This document shows, one piece after another, positions 1-12,333 of a stretch of 64,000 nucleotides of DNA (position 1 is its first letter; each line of letters opens with the position of its first letter). The stretch is from Cudoniella acicularis (Eukaryota > Ascomycota > Leotiomycetes > Helotiales > Helotiaceae): NCBI GenBank assembly GCA_013054445.1, contig JAAMPI010000095.1:1-64000 (forward strand), in the 5' to 3' direction. The translations under genes and the position numbers were made by a program. The notes under the pieces are model-generated. The model was not told the DNA's origin, ran no database searches, and saw only the letters and a list, made by a program, of their open reading frames with translations.

Positions 1-174
1 CACAAAAAATAAGAAATATTACTAAAATCCTCAAAATCTTAAGCACAATCAACATCGCATATACAACTAAGTCTGTTGTGGTATCTTCATAGTTTTCAGG
101 CTCCATGCATTGGCTACTTCATGAAATTAGATTTAGTGATGAAAAGGAGGAATGCAGGAAGGAGGAAAGAGGGG

Positions 175-294
175 TTAAGCGCACTTGATGGAACTGGGAT
201 TATATTCTAAGAGCCAGCGCTTGAATTCATTGTATTTCCATCCCTTGCGCTGGTGGTACTGGATTAGGTATTGTATTGTGTTTGGTGGTGACAT
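175..294 (-). CDS. candidate 39-codon small protein
   Basis: The minus strand holds a complete short ORF: ATG at 294-292 and TAA at 177-175. The peptide begins MSPPNTIQYL, has a basic-aromatic centre with the motif WKYNEFKRWL, and ends SSIKCA. It has 39 residues, mixed helix-friendly composition and no low-complexity bias, unlike the AT-rich DNA around it. The bases before the ATG are A-rich (caaata), which fits a fungal start context. No intron is needed. I do not recognise a family. It could be a real small protein, a last exon of a gene running in from the left, or chance. Confidence 0.35.
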   Translation of the reverse strand: MSPPNTIQYLIQYHQRKGWKYNEFKRWLLEYNPSSIKCA

Positions 295-1431
295 TATTTG
301 TGGCTGCAGGATTTATGTTTGTGTATATTTTTGAATTTTTCCCGCTGCTTTGATTTTCGCTTCAAAAAGTGTATTAAAACATATTCTGAAGTTGGTCGTA
401 ATAACTTTTGTGCCTGGCTTTGACAAGTGATGTGAGCACGTTGTGGTTTGTGGTGCGTAGGTAGAGTAGGTTTCTCGTAGCTTTCTGGACCGGAACTACT
501 GTAGTTAGTTTATCGGTCGCAGCGAACGAATACCTCAAGAAATAAATCCCAATATGAAAGCATCTCTTTAACCACCGTTTAATTTTCTGTCCTTTTTTTT
601 TTTAGAAACCGTTAAAGTAAACCACAGTAGCAAAATTAGTCACTCAATTCAGTTGGATTGGTTAGGTGGAAACCTGGGAGTTACGAACAGGAACTTTTTC
701 TTACTTGGAACAATAATCAAATAATTTGTGGCGATTAGTTCTTTACAGTCTCTCTGGTATTGTGGGTCACTATGAAACTGAAATTTAATAAAGTTAGTCT
801 CTTTTTGTTATACAGAAAAAGAACGCCGAGTGAGTATTTCTTTTAATTTTTTCCGAATTTCGACCAAACACTTGAAAATAACTAAATAATCCACAAACTT
901 AAAAGAAAGAAAAAAGTAGAGAAGAGGACAATGGGAAACCTTGTTTTAAGTGTCAATTTATGTAAGAGTATCTCACAGTAACATAGTGTTTATTCTTTGA
1001 AGTGATATTGTGGATGGCACGGACCCGATGTCGTCCATGGGATGAATATATCAGAATTATAAAAGAGGCCAATGAGGCCGGCCATTCGCAAAATAGCGCA
1101 AAACAGTCTCGGCATAGAATCTGAAAATCATTATTGAAATTGTAAAGGTACTTGCCACAAAAACACAATTCAAAAATCATAAAGTCGTGGGAAAATTATA
1201 TTTGAATAAGAAACTACTTTCATTAATGTCATATCACATAATTTGTCCCTGTGACAATATCTACGCTATCACTGGCTAATTCGCTCCAATTCGCAACAGG
1301 ATTTCAATCATTCATGCCAGAATGTAAACACAAAGAAACAATACATAACCGCTCGCTCAAGTCGCAGGATCCTAGAAACACTTCAAAATTTTCCTGTACA
1401 TCTTCCTGGTACCTCCCCTCTTTGCTTAATC
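295..1431. other. AT-rich intergenic stretch
   Basis: No ORF here is convincing on either strand. The DNA is AT-rich with a T run of about 11 near 593-603. It separates the small ORF from the 3' end of the minus-strand acidic protein gene. No tRNA arm, transposase motif or long repeat was seen. Confidence 0.6.
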
Positions 1432-4400
1432 CTACTCTTCCACGCTTATGACCTGATCTTCTGTAACTAGAGGTGATTGAGATGGCTGTTCTGGGACAGA
1501 GGGCGTCTCCAGAATTTCCTGCATAGTCTTTTGGACGGCTTCTGCTTTCGCTGCCCCTTCGACTTTCTCTTCCTCTCCGACAACTGGCACCTCAAGTTGC
1601 CCAACCTCATCGTTGACCTCCTGAGTCTCGACCTCGACCTCGACTCTGATATCATTCGGTGCTTTCACGATGATAGGCCTAGACTCTTCGACCGTCAATT
1701 CCTCCTCTTTCAACTCAGCGGGAGGCTTTGAGGACTCCGATGTCTGCTGAGTCTCTCCTTCTGGCAACGGGTCATTTCTCTCAGCAATAGCTTCAACAAC
1801 TCTCTCCTCTGGCACCGGGTTACATCTCCCAGCAACAACTTCAACAACTCTCTCCTCTGGCACCGGGTTACATCTCCCAGCAACAACTTCAGCAACTCTC
1901 TCCTCTGGCACTGGGCCACATCTCTCAGCAACAACTTCAACACCTTCAGCTGCACTTGGCAGTGACTTCTCATTCACTCTGCCAATGGCGATTTTTCGAG
2001 GCTGTTCATCGACTACCTCTGCTTTTTTTTGTTGCAGTATTTGGGGCCGCAGTTAAAACAGTGCTAACAGTATGCCAGACGGTGCTGGTAGTGACGGCAT
2101 CATGGTACACCTCTGTTGTAACTGTTTGGCTGCCCATGTATCTCGAGTCGCTCTCGAAGACAGTCGTTTTGGGACTTAAAGAAAGAATTAGAACCAGTAA
2201 GCTGAGGACAATGATAGCAACATTTCGTCGATCTCGCATTGCAACTTTGAAGGCCGCGAGTAAAAGTTCACTCAGTGAATCGTCGTCTACTCGAGGTCTT
2301 GAGCTGTTTCTTGTTGAAGATCGAGGCGACCGGACATGTGCGTGGAATTGAGGTTCCTCTTGGCCATAAATCTCTCGCATCCTATCTTCTTCTATCATCT
2401 TCCTCAAGTCATGTTCATTAATGCTCCGCCGCCGATCTCGTTGGTCAAAATGCTGTACATGAGACTCCTTGATATGCTGTTCGCGAGACTCCTCGATATG
2501 CTGTTCGTGAGACTCCTTGATGTCCTGTTCATGAGACTCCTCGATATGCTGTTCGTAAGACTCCTCGATATGCTGTTCGTGAGACTCCTCGATGCGCTGT
2601 TCGTGAGACTCCTCGATATGCTGTTCATAAGACTCCTCGATATGCTGTTCATGAGACTCCTCAATACTGAAGTGCTGATCTTGAGTGTCTTCCACACGGA
2701 GAGTTTGCTCGTGCTCGTGCTCATGCTCATGCTCTTTCTCCATTTCAACGAGTTCCTCATTACGTTCGTTATCGATTTGTTCTTCATGTGGATCTTCCTC
2801 ATCGATGTTGCGCTCCTGCTCCTGTTCCGCTTGCTCATGCACATGTTCAACAACCATGTCCTCATCTTCAAAACCATCATCGTCGTCTTGGTCATCCTCA
2901 ATTGGAGGCTCTGGCCTTCGCAAGGCCAATTCCTCGAGCTCGTCATGTTGATGGGATTCAATGAATGGCCCAATCTCCACATCAACTCTCTCCATTTCTT
3001 TCCAAGCGGCCGCCCATGCACCGGCACGCATTAGCCCGTTGCTTGCATATATTTTGATTGTGAACCTTTTTCTCCCTTCAACCCCGCAATCCTCAATTTT
3101 GACTTCTCGGCGACAGATATCACACCATTTCCTTTGCATTGGCTTTTCCTGCTTTTCTTGCCAATAATCACCTGCTTCTTCATCCGACGATGAGGTCTCG
3201 ATATCCAGCGGGCCCATGTAATGCCCGCATTTTAAAATTGATGCTCGTGGTCGAACGGGAAGCTCAAGAGCCTCAAGAAGTCGCTCTTCAAGAACCTCAT
3301 AAGAATCTTGGGGGTGAGGGAGTAATATTCCGCGCTCGAGGACAGTATCTCCTAGCTTTTCCTGGAGTAGTCTCCAGTTTTCCTTGATGGATTGTAAACT
3401 GGATGGAAGATCAGGTGATGAAATTAGATGGGAGTAGTTCCACTGAAGTGGCAGAACTGTGACATGGAGCAGAACGAGCGGGTCTTCCTTTCGTGGCTTG
3501 AGGCGGGTTGGTGTTCGCGTTTTAGATGTATAGGAAGTAGGTGTCCCAATACGAGAGACGGTTGGAAGGTGACGTTTTACTGATCGAGGAGATGAAAATA
3601 TTGATGGTGTTGGTGAAGACATTTGCATTGCTCGCACAGATGAAGGACTTCGAAATGGCGGCCGATTGAGAACTTTGCTAGGAGTATGTTGTATGGAATC
3701 CGGAATTGGGTGCATGTATGAGGCAGCACTGGGTATTCGAGAAATGGTTTGCTCCTCATGCTTAGTAGCCGCTTCTTCTCCAAGTTCCGGTGAGGCAAGT
3801 TTCTGACCGTAAGTCTCGTCCGAGCTATGGATATCGCAGGAATTTAGACTGCTTCGGTTGCTGTGGCTTGAGTTCCTGCTAAATACATCGTCGTCGATAT
3901 CCCCGTCATGATGCGAACTCGAATCTCCCCCACGATCATGCTCTGATTGATTGTCGTTCTCCGACTCATACACAGGCTCTGGCCCAGAGTCCTCATTTCC
4001 GGGCTCGGTTCCAAGCTCCTTTTCTTGCGGATCTGCGGTATTTTGACGATCTCGAACTTCTGCTTCTTCGACATGCTTTGTGTCAGTGTCCTCATTTATA
4101 TTAGCGTCTTGCATTTCTTCCTTCTCCTCGGAATGGTGATTGTGCTCGTTTTCTGCCCCATTGGCATCGGCTTTCGATTCGGTCTGTTGCTCATTGTCGG
4201 ATTCGTGTGATTCCTCCAAGTTTTGACTTCCTTGGGAGTGATGGTCGTCCTCACACTCATAGGTTGCTTCGGTGCCATCTCTATAACTGAGATCCGTGCC
4301 TTCGTATGTCAACTCAGTGCCATCTCGGTCGTAGCTTTCATCCGTTTGCATGCTCAATTCCGAGTCACCATTTCCACCATAAGTATCTCGCTCAATACTG

Positions 4401-4666
4401 GCAACTACAGCACGAGCCGCAGCCTGGATCTTAGCCTCTATCCGATTCATTTGGAGTTTTTGAGCTTCGCTTGTTTCCTCATCTGCATCTTGCTGATGTG
4501 CATCTGCTGGGTGCTCTAAGTTCGAGTCTTCAGGCCGTGAGTCGTCCTGGACAACAGTTTGATTTGATGAGACACGTTCCGGAGACATATCGATATTCGT
4601 AGAGTCTGTTAGGCAAGAAGAGTCGACATGAATTTTGAAATCTCTGCGAGGTGTGTTTTTGCCCAT
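1432..4666 (-). CDS. large acidic repeat protein with a predicted C-terminal membrane segment; frame broken once
   Basis: An 886-codon ORF starts at 4666 (MGKNTPRRDF) and stops at 2006. Order along the protein: a long acidic Ser/Glu-rich region; a Ser/Pro/Arg-rich stretch; a conserved-looking domain at about 400-590 with paired CxxC (WCDICRRE), preceded by the motif DPLVLLHVTVLPLQW; an acidic tail with nine 8-residue IEESHEQH repeats; a hydrophobic segment at about 814-830 (VAIIVLSLLVLILSL); and a Thr/Ser-rich end. The frame ends just after an A8 run (T run at 2023-2030 on the plus strand). Reading one A fewer continues without a stop into a 181-codon Glu/Val-rich ORF ending at 1432, which carries four 16-residue repeats; the joined length would be 1077 residues. 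I have a vague memory of such proteins being labelled pathway-specific nitrogen regulator in fungal genomes, but I see no DNA-binding domain and do not adopt that name. Confidence 0.7.
1780..1949 (-). repeat. 48-bp coding tandem repeat, about 3.5-4 copies
   Basis: The minus-strand reading gives a 16-residue unit, VVEVVAGRCNPVPEER, repeated four times with decay in the first and last copies. DNA identity between the central copies is very high, so they look recently duplicated. The repeat lies in the ORF downstream of the A8 frame break. Confidence 0.85.
2449..2672 (-). repeat. 24-bp coding tandem repeat, nine units
   Basis: Read on the minus strand, the unit encodes IEESHEQH, with His/Tyr/Arg swaps at position 5 and His/Arg/Asp swaps at position 8. 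Nine consecutive units keep frame and are strongly acidic and His-rich. Two units carry IKES in place of IEES. Confidence 0.9.
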
Positions 4667-5768
4667 TTCTTGGTTGAAGCGGTGCTCGTCTTGGAGGAGA
4701 TAAATAATGACGCGGTGAACGGTTCATGCAGCAACCCGTTTGCTGGAACTCTGCTAAGATTGGCTGGCTGCAGATTGAGAAGGACAATGTTGTGCGGGTA
4801 TATTTGGGCGAGTTAATGTTGCACAGAATTCGTTACTTCGTGATGCATGCGATTTGTGTACTTGGTTGGGCTTCCACTCATTTCACGACTTTGATGTTGT
4901 TGATGCCCCGCTGCCACAGCAACGGCAAAATAAATTACAGCTGGCTTGTTCCACAACAGAACCCACCATCCACAACGACTCGATGCCTCGCACATGTTCC
5001 TGCATCTTGCTGGTCCCTCGATAATCCATTGGGTCTCGCTCCTCCATCCAGGAATACAAAACATCTCGAGTCCCCGAGCGACGTCGCGTAAAGTCTGCGC
5101 ATAAGCCTGAAAGTTACCTAGGTACTCCGTGCAAGTGCCGTGCCGGGGATCGGTGTCACGAGCACGAGCACGAGTACAGTTGACAGCTTCAGCGAACGGC
5201 CCTTTTTACGCATTTGCGGGACCGAAAACCAGGTGGCCTCGATTTTAGATTCCAGAAGGCGCAGAAGGAGACGGTACAGTAGTCAATTGTTTGTTGGGCG
5301 CTCGAGTCTCGCTCTTTGTTACCCGAAGCTGGTCGAGGCACATGTGAACCAGGTGGTGCGAGATGTGCAACGCGAATTTCTTGAGTACAATGCGATCACC
5401 CTCTTGACTTGATTAATATCTTGAAAGATCAATTTGAAAGCGGTCAGAATTCCAACTATTTCTCTTCGCAACCTCTCAAATATCGCAGTAAAAGCCGCCC
5501 CACCTACGTCATCCCTTCTAGTTTCCAGGGATTTTCAGGGGTCCAGGCTTATCGGTGTTTGAAGCTTGGAAGTTGCTCAGCTACTCGTTATCTTTCTTGG
5601 CTGCTCTTCAAGTCATTTTCTTGAAATACTCGTGTCTGGTCGACTAATTATTCGGTCTTCCTCTCTCCCAATTTCTCAGTTTATTCATACTTTTGTCTTG
5701 ATTTTACTTAACAAATTAAGAGTCTTCTTGCTCCTTAGTCTATACAACTAGAAGCAATTCAGTCAACA
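4667..5768. other. divergent intergenic region with CACGAG microsatellite
   Basis: This 1.1-kb stretch lies between the start of the acidic protein gene (minus) and the amylase gene (plus). It holds a short hexamer microsatellite (CACGAG, about four copies near 5157-5176). The 150 bases before the amylase ATG are pyrimidine-rich, as in a fungal 5' leader. No ORF in it is convincing. Confidence 0.6.
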
Positions 5769-8125
5769 TGGCGGGCGCAAGTAAGGTGCACGATTCGTCT
5801 TCCTGTAAATTATTTTGACAATCACATAGCTCAGGAACAGAAGCCTACTCCGGAGAATATGACAATGATGCAGGCATTCGAGGTACAATCCTAATTTGTC
5901 CCTTTCTATTAGCTCTTTTCTCTACTGGTTGGGATGATATTCTATCCTTCCCGCTCCTCTGGGCAGCTTCTTCTCAAAAAGCATATTGCTAACTGACCGA
6001 AGTGGTATGTGCCGGACGATCACAAGCACTGGCAGCGCCTTGAAAGCCAAGTAGAGCAGTTAAAGGCAACCGGTATTGATAACATCTGGATTCCTCCCGG
6101 ATGCAAAGCATCCTCCCCATCAGGCAATGGCTATGACATTTACGACCTTTACGACCTTGGCGAGTTTGAACAAAAAGGCAGTGTAGGGACTAAATGGGGC
6201 ACAAAAAATGACCTATTGAAACTCGTCAACATGGCTAACGAAAGCGGACTGGGGATATACTGGGATGCAGGTGAGAGCAAAAGGCGTCAAAAGATATCCA
6301 TAGACTGTTGACGCTTGTTTCGGAAGTCCTCAATCATAAAGCAGCCGCCGATCACAAAGAGAAGTGCAATGCACAAGAAGTCGATCCCGAGGACCGCACA
6401 AAAACCACTTCCGATCCTTACCAAATCGACGCCTGGTTGGGTTTTGATTTTCCCGGACGTGGCGAGAAATACTCAGCGCAGAAGTACCATTGGCATCACT
6501 TTTCTGGAACTGATTATAATGCGGCAAATGAAAAAACCGCTATTTACAAAATCTTAGGAGACAAGACAAAAGGTTGGGCTAATTCAGATGATGTGGATAC
6601 CGAAAAGGGTAATGTAAGCAATATAATTTTCTATTCCTCCCCTTTGACTCCCTAGTCGAAGAGGCTAAGAGGATGCTTGGTCCTCTCGACAGCCCTATCC
6701 CCGGAGACTCGCAGTGCTAACTTGTTGAAGTACGACTACCTCATGTTTGCTGATTTGGACTACGATCACCCGGAGGTTGCGGAAGACGTGCTCAAATGGG
6801 GTATCTGGCTGAGCAAACAGATCCCATTAAAGGGGATAAGATTCGATGCTGTGAAGCATTTCAGCGAGGACTTTCTTCGGAAGTTCATAACTGCCCTGGA
6901 CGAAACGCATGGAGAGGGATGGGTAATCAACCTATTTCATTTCCCTTTCCAGATACCTCTCTATTTTAAACGGCTGAGAGGATATTTCTGCCTCTTCGCT
7001 TTGTCCTCAAAAAACAACAATGCTGACTCATTTGTTGAAGTTCTTCGTCGGGGAATTCTGGAAAGACAGTCTTGCCGACATGACTCGATACCTCGATAGA
7101 ATGGGGAGGAAATTTAGTCTCTTTGATGCACCTTTGGTGTACAACTTCAGTCAACTGAGCAAAACTCCAGAAGCAGATCTGAGGTCTGTATTCGATGACA
7201 CTCTAGTCAAGGTTGAACCCGTCAACGCCGTTGTAAGTCGTCTGGTTCTCCCACAATTTTTTGTCGAAGGTTACCTAGCAATACCAAGCAAGCATTTAAT
7301 TGTGTTTATTGAGGACCCTTAACTCTAAGTACAAGTGTGAAAATGGACCTCCTATAGGGGCTGCTCGCTAAATCACGCGATTAAGCTGATGCCTGTATCA
7401 AGTGATGCTTGAATCACTTCAATATTTCTGACTTTCCCAAATTGCTCCATCGTTGACACAAACCCGCAGACGCTAGTAATGAACCACGATACTCAACCTT
7501 ACCAAGCTCTCGAGGCACCTATTGAACCATTTTTCAAACCTCTGGCCTATGCACTTATTCTTCTTCGCTTTGGCGGTTACCCCTGCATTTTCTATGGCGA
7601 TCTCTATGGTATCAAAGGAGAACACCCCTTTCCACCATCCTGTGGCGGTGCTCTGCCTAACCTAGTCCTCGCGCGCAAGCTGTATGCTTATGGAGAGCAG
7701 GCTGATTATTTTGACTATGCAACCTGTCTTGGTTGGGTTAGATATGGAACTTGGGATAGAAAATTCGGATGCGCCGTGGTACTTTCAAATGCTGGGCCAG
7801 GAGAGAAGAGAATGCATGGTAATTTCCTCATATTGCTTTTTAATATTTTCAAAAAGATCTTCCTCCACTGACACCGCGAATAGTTGGCGAAATGCATGCT
7901 GGAGAGAAATGGACTGATGTCTTAGGCTGGAGCCAAGGAGAAATCACTATTGGGAAAGATGGTTTCGGCACATTTACCTGCCCTGGCACGAGTCTGAGTG
8001 TTTGGGTGAACAAAGAGGCGGATGGGCGAGATAAATTCGGAAAATTGTAAGGAAACATACTGGATGTTCGTGTTCCCAACATTTTGCTAACTGGCTCTAG
8101 TGATTCCGATATTTACAAATCATAA
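5769..8125 (+). CDS. intracellular GH13_5-type alpha-amylase, nine exons
   Basis: Exons: 5769-5781, 5830-5882, 6003-6270, 6327-6613, 6731-6922, 7041-7232, 7470-7818, 7884-8046, 8101-8125, giving 513 residues. Each junction restores a glycoside hydrolase family 13 motif: MMQAFEWYVPDD at the N terminus, DAVLNH near 110, nucleophile Asp246 in GIRFDAVKH, acid/base Glu276 in FVGEFW, and Asp342 in VMNHDTQP. There is no signal peptide, so the enzyme should be cytosolic, like fungal GH13_5 amylases (Histoplasma Amy1, Aspergillus AmyD) that are linked to alpha-1,3-glucan metabolism rather than starch digestion. That role is inferred from family. The first coding exon is only 13 nt. Intron 6 is 237 nt, long for this window. 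The last donor overlaps an in-frame TAA, so an unspliced message would end a few residues earlier. Confidence 0.93.
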
Positions 8126-8837
8126 ATGGGGCACCAAAGGGTGGGACTTCTGCGAGGTACTCATTGGACCAATGGTTTTGTTTTTATCTCATTCGGAGGG
8201 CGAAGGCCGTGCCACTCGATTGGGTACAGGAATTCAGTACCCCGCATCCCGCGCCCCAGAATTAAGAACATGGGGCACGCTTGATTCCCATCTAGAAAAG
8301 TAGAACCCCCTTTGCGTTGCTAGTAGATCCGATAGATTGGGTAGAATTGAGCACTTTCCTTGAGGTCCTGATTAGCGGTTGATCTCTATGGAAACATTGC
8401 AGTGATTATTAATAATTGCCAAGATGGAAGCGGACGGCGGACCTACCGGTCCATAGGTAGTAGGTAGCCCAAGGTTCACAAAAGGGTTCTTCGGCAGTTG
8501 GCGCGTTTGTCCCCCCATCAATGAAACGTGGGGTTTTATAGGGAAAACCATCAGCTCACCACCATGCACTAGATGCCTCGGAGGGGACCGTGACGACGCC
8601 AGGAAAGAGGCTTGTTATAGCTTCCGGCTCGACAACTTCTCTTCCCTACGCAAAACCCAGAGCTCTGCTGTGGCATCCACACCCGTCCGAGTCACCGTGA
8701 CTGTGACCGTGAGGTCTTCCCTGTTCACGAACCTCACGCGCTTCTCAATGCGAGGCGTTTTCGACTCCAGACAGAAAATGTGGGCATGCGAGAGCTGAAT
8801 GAATCTATGGCAGGGTTCAGCACAGGTACACGCCGCC
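8126..8837. other. amylase 3' region and transcription-factor leader
   Basis: No supported gene. Near 8688-8712 there is a small cluster of alternating GTGACYGTGA-like words (imperfect repeats of CCGTGA). The rest is the presumed 3' end of the amylase transcript and the leader of the regulator gene. Confidence 0.5.
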
Positions 8838-11800
8838 ATGAATTCAACTGTCAGCGGCCCACCTTCTGCTCCTTTTCCTCCTCCATTGAAGCAGATCAGG
8901 TTCGTCAATAACGAGGGGCAGCCGCCTGCGAAACGAAGGAGGATTAATGCTGCGTAAGTTTTTCTGATATTTTTCGTGGGGTTTTTTACTTTGATGTTAT
9001 TCCGCCACCCAGCTATGCGCGATCCGGACTCCAACTCCGTCACAATGCGACTTTGGAAAGCATGGGCTTGCCCGAGTTGACGTGTCTTCACTAACAGTTT
9101 TCTTTGATGCATATAGGTGTCGAACCTGCAGGAAGCGAAAGACAAGATGCGACGGCAAGCACCCGCAGTGTTCGACCTGCCTGGATAATGGTCATGAATG
9201 TTTGGGATTTGCGGATTCAGGCGAGAATACCAAGAAGGATCGCGATACGACACGCGCTACCGAAGAAGAGGCCGAGGAAGACGAGCCTGCCGACTCTGCA
9301 CCGCAGCCCGAAAATGGCGAGCATCGCTTTACAAACGCAAGGAGTCCGGAGCTTCGCCGGGTCGAATCCAGCAAATCGCAGTCGGATGCACTCCCGAATG
9401 ACAGAGGGCCGCCTGTGAAGTTTGGAAGCGATTACAGGGACTCGGCTGTCTATTCTGATGGACCGAGTCCAACGGGTTTGTGGCCAAAATATTCCCAAGA
9501 GCGATTGGAAGGAGATCAGGCACTAATATCTCGTCAAGAACGGTCACCCCCTTTGCGCGTAGAAAGCCATCGAGTGCCCTATTTCCGCTACTTTGGACCG
9601 ACAGCTATAGTTCCTGGATTCAAGCAGATGGTCGTCTCGGTTCGAGAGCATCGCCGAAGCACTGGGGCTTGCTCTGCTGTTGCGAGTAAGTCTTCCGTGT
9701 AAACCTCGGTTCCAAGCTAATAAAGTGAAGTGTCCCCTGCTTCTGCTGGTTATGGAAGCTCTGTTCGTGGAGGCATCCCATCTATCGCGGGAACCGAGCC
9801 AAAGCATTCTGTTAACTTGCCTATATACGACCAGGATGATCCTTTACCTGTCAACCGACTGATAATTCATCTCGTAGAGATATTCTTTGCCCATCTTGGA
9901 TGTAACTATCCATTCTTACGCCGAAAGTCCTTCATACAGAGAGTTGAAGAGCGGTCTGTTGAAGCTATATTGGTAGACGCCGTATGTGCCTTGGCTGCAC
10001 GATTCTCTGACCACCCTTTGCTTGTGGGCTCTCAAGACACAGCTTATCCAAAGTCTGAATATGGTAACGTATTCGCTCAGCGTGCGAAGGCTGCTGTGGT
10101 AGATACATTCCCGTGTCCCACAGTTGCGGCTACCCAGGCTTGCCTATTGCTTGCTTATGAAGGATTCGGAGCCCAACAAGACAGTGCCTTGTGGATGTTT
10201 TTGGGCTGCGCCATCCGAATGGCAGTCGATTTGGGCCTCCAGAAGCTTGACGGGGTTAAACACCAGGGGCAGAAAGACCCAGAAAATCACAGATTGAGCA
10301 TTGACAGTGGACAAAACTATCCACCGATAACAATCAGTGCTCAAGAAAAGCAAGAGGTTGAGCAAGAGAGAATCGATACTCTCTGGGCGGTATTCATGCT
10401 AGACAGAGTCATATCTTCCGGTACTGGAAGACCAGTGACATTACGGGATGAGAATTTCGAACTTGCGTTTCCTGCTGTGACTTCCAACTCGGAAAATGGT
10501 TGGCCAAATCCATTTCCGGCTTTGATACAGATAATTCATCTGTATGGCCGAGTCTCTGATTTGTTGAACAATATCAGAAATGTTGAAGATGTCACACCAA
10601 AGAAAATAGAAGGCCTTGCCGGCATGGAAAAGGATCTTACGCAATTGTACCAACGACTTGACCAGAGATTAAACTTCAATGCCGCTAATTTTCAGCACTA
10701 TGTGAAGTCTGAAGAGGGGACGAATTTCATTCTTGTAGGTTGTGAGTAAGCCTTTTGAACCAACCTGGCTAATTCAACAAAGGTACATTTTTGGTTTCAT
10801 ACACTTATTATGCTACTTCACCAGCCTACTTTGATGCATTCATTTGAAGGCCAGATTTTGCAGTTACTTCCAAATAGTCGGGAATTGAGCATGTCATCTG
10901 CAAAGACCATCGCCGATATTCTAGCATTTGCTGAGCTTATCGATCCCAGGAGTTTCATTGGTAATCCGTTCACAAGCCAAGTGAGTGAGAAACTACCTGA
11001 TACCGTTTCCTGGGGTCAATACTAACGAAATTGCAGCCTATATATATTGCGGCATGTGCGTTTTTGAAGGAATCTGCAGCTCACACGTCACAACCTCCCT
11101 CACGAGATGTTACCCCACCTCGACAGGCTGCCAATGGATCGCAGCAAAAAGAGTCGAAAATAAATAGCAATAAAATCAGAGAACAACAAAGACACTCTCT
11201 GCTGGTTTCTGCTGCTAATCAGAACTACCAGCGTTGTTACAAAGGTATGGATCACCAAAATTATAATCTCTCTTCCATCTATCGTAACCTCTTCAACGTG
11301 TTGTGATAGATCATGGTGTGCTAAAAATAGTGTCTTTCTCCTTTTCACTTCCACTTCCACCTGAGACACATTGCAAGAATATACTGACTCCCTTATGCTA
11401 GCACTACAACAACTTGAAACGTACTGGGCTGGAACCCGCTACATACTAGTCGCCCTCGATCAGAAAGCGAAGGGAATTTGGGATCCGGAGACATACACCG
11501 AGCAGGAATACGAAAGCACCAAACACAGGCCAGATTATTCGGGCTGGAGAAGGAAATTATCGCTGGCAGCGCCATCACCGAGCCGCATCGGTGACCTGCT
11601 CTCACCGCGCATGGATCATAAGCCAGGTTCTCCTTCTATTGATACCCAGGCTATTGGATGGTCATTGACTGGAACAACAAACTCGCCCAGCTCTAATCTG
11701 ACATTTATGTATCAAAACATGAATGGCGATCAAAGCCAGCCTACCCCTCAACAACCACCGCATCCTGTTGCTGGGAATATGATATATGATCCCATCCGCC

Positions 11801-12333
11801 AAAGTCTACCCGAGACGACCTCAGCCTCTACAACCACGGCTACATACCCTCCAAGATATACAACCTATCATGCACAATCTCGTCGGCAAAACTCCCAGCC
11901 AATGCCTCCTCCATTACCAAAATTCTCTTCAATCTCCTCAGAGCCGGCTACCACTACAGAAGCTGAAATGCTTCTTGGATTGCAAAACTCTCCTTACGCT
12001 CATACGCCGGGCTCTCATAATTCATTCGAACCCACCCATAGTATTTCGTCGCCTAGCAACTCTCGAACAGATGCTTCTTTCGACTTTCAAAACGGGGGAT
12101 CTATGTTTCCTCCCTCCCAGGATTACATGGGCTTAGGCGGTGTTGGTGACATGATGATGGAAAGTCAGGATATTGATATGTCTACTATAGCAGGAGAGAT
12201 GATACCATGGCTCGAATATCTCCCTCACGATGTTCTTAATTCTTACGATTACGGAAATGCACCCTCCCTGCCTGCAGCTGGCTCTTTGAATGCGAGTGTT
12301 GATATGAATAATATGCCGGCGAGTGGTCCGTGA
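8838..12333 (+). CDS. Zn2Cys6 transcription factor with fungal-specific TF domain
   Basis: Exons: 8838-8953, 9117-9685, 9731-10734, 10783-10980, 11037-11244 and 11366 (or 11378)-12333, giving about 1020 residues. A basic stretch (AKRRRINAA) leads into a binuclear zinc cluster, Cys at 40, 43, 50, 57, 60 and 67 (C-x2-C-x6-C-x6-C-x2-C-x6-C). Intron 1 sits exactly before the first Cys. The middle holds the fungal-specific TF domain (PF04082 type) with typical blocks such as YPFLRRKSFI, GCAIRMAVDLGLQ, RIDTLWAVFMLDR and VHFWFHTLIMLLHQP. The C terminus is Pro/Ser/Gln-rich with an acidic end, a plausible activation region. The last intron has two in-frame acceptors 12 nt apart (after 11365 or 11377). 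Target genes are unknown; the gene lies downstream of the amylase but nothing ties the two functionally. Confidence 0.9.

Noticed and set aside
2336..3034. 232-codon plus-strand ORF with Leu/Arg repeats
   Set aside because: Antisense reading of the IEESHEQH repeat; the minus strand has the long frame and domain features.
5157..5176. CACGAG microsatellite as a regulatory array
   Set aside because: Only about four short copies; ordinary simple repeat.
8615..9253. 212-codon minus ORF over the transcription-factor start
   Set aside because: Overlaps the zinc-cluster exon and intron on the other strand; no domain.
11366..11377. Choice of last acceptor in the transcription factor
   Set aside because: Both acceptors (after 11365 and after 11377) keep frame; I could not decide between them, so neither is claimed as unique.
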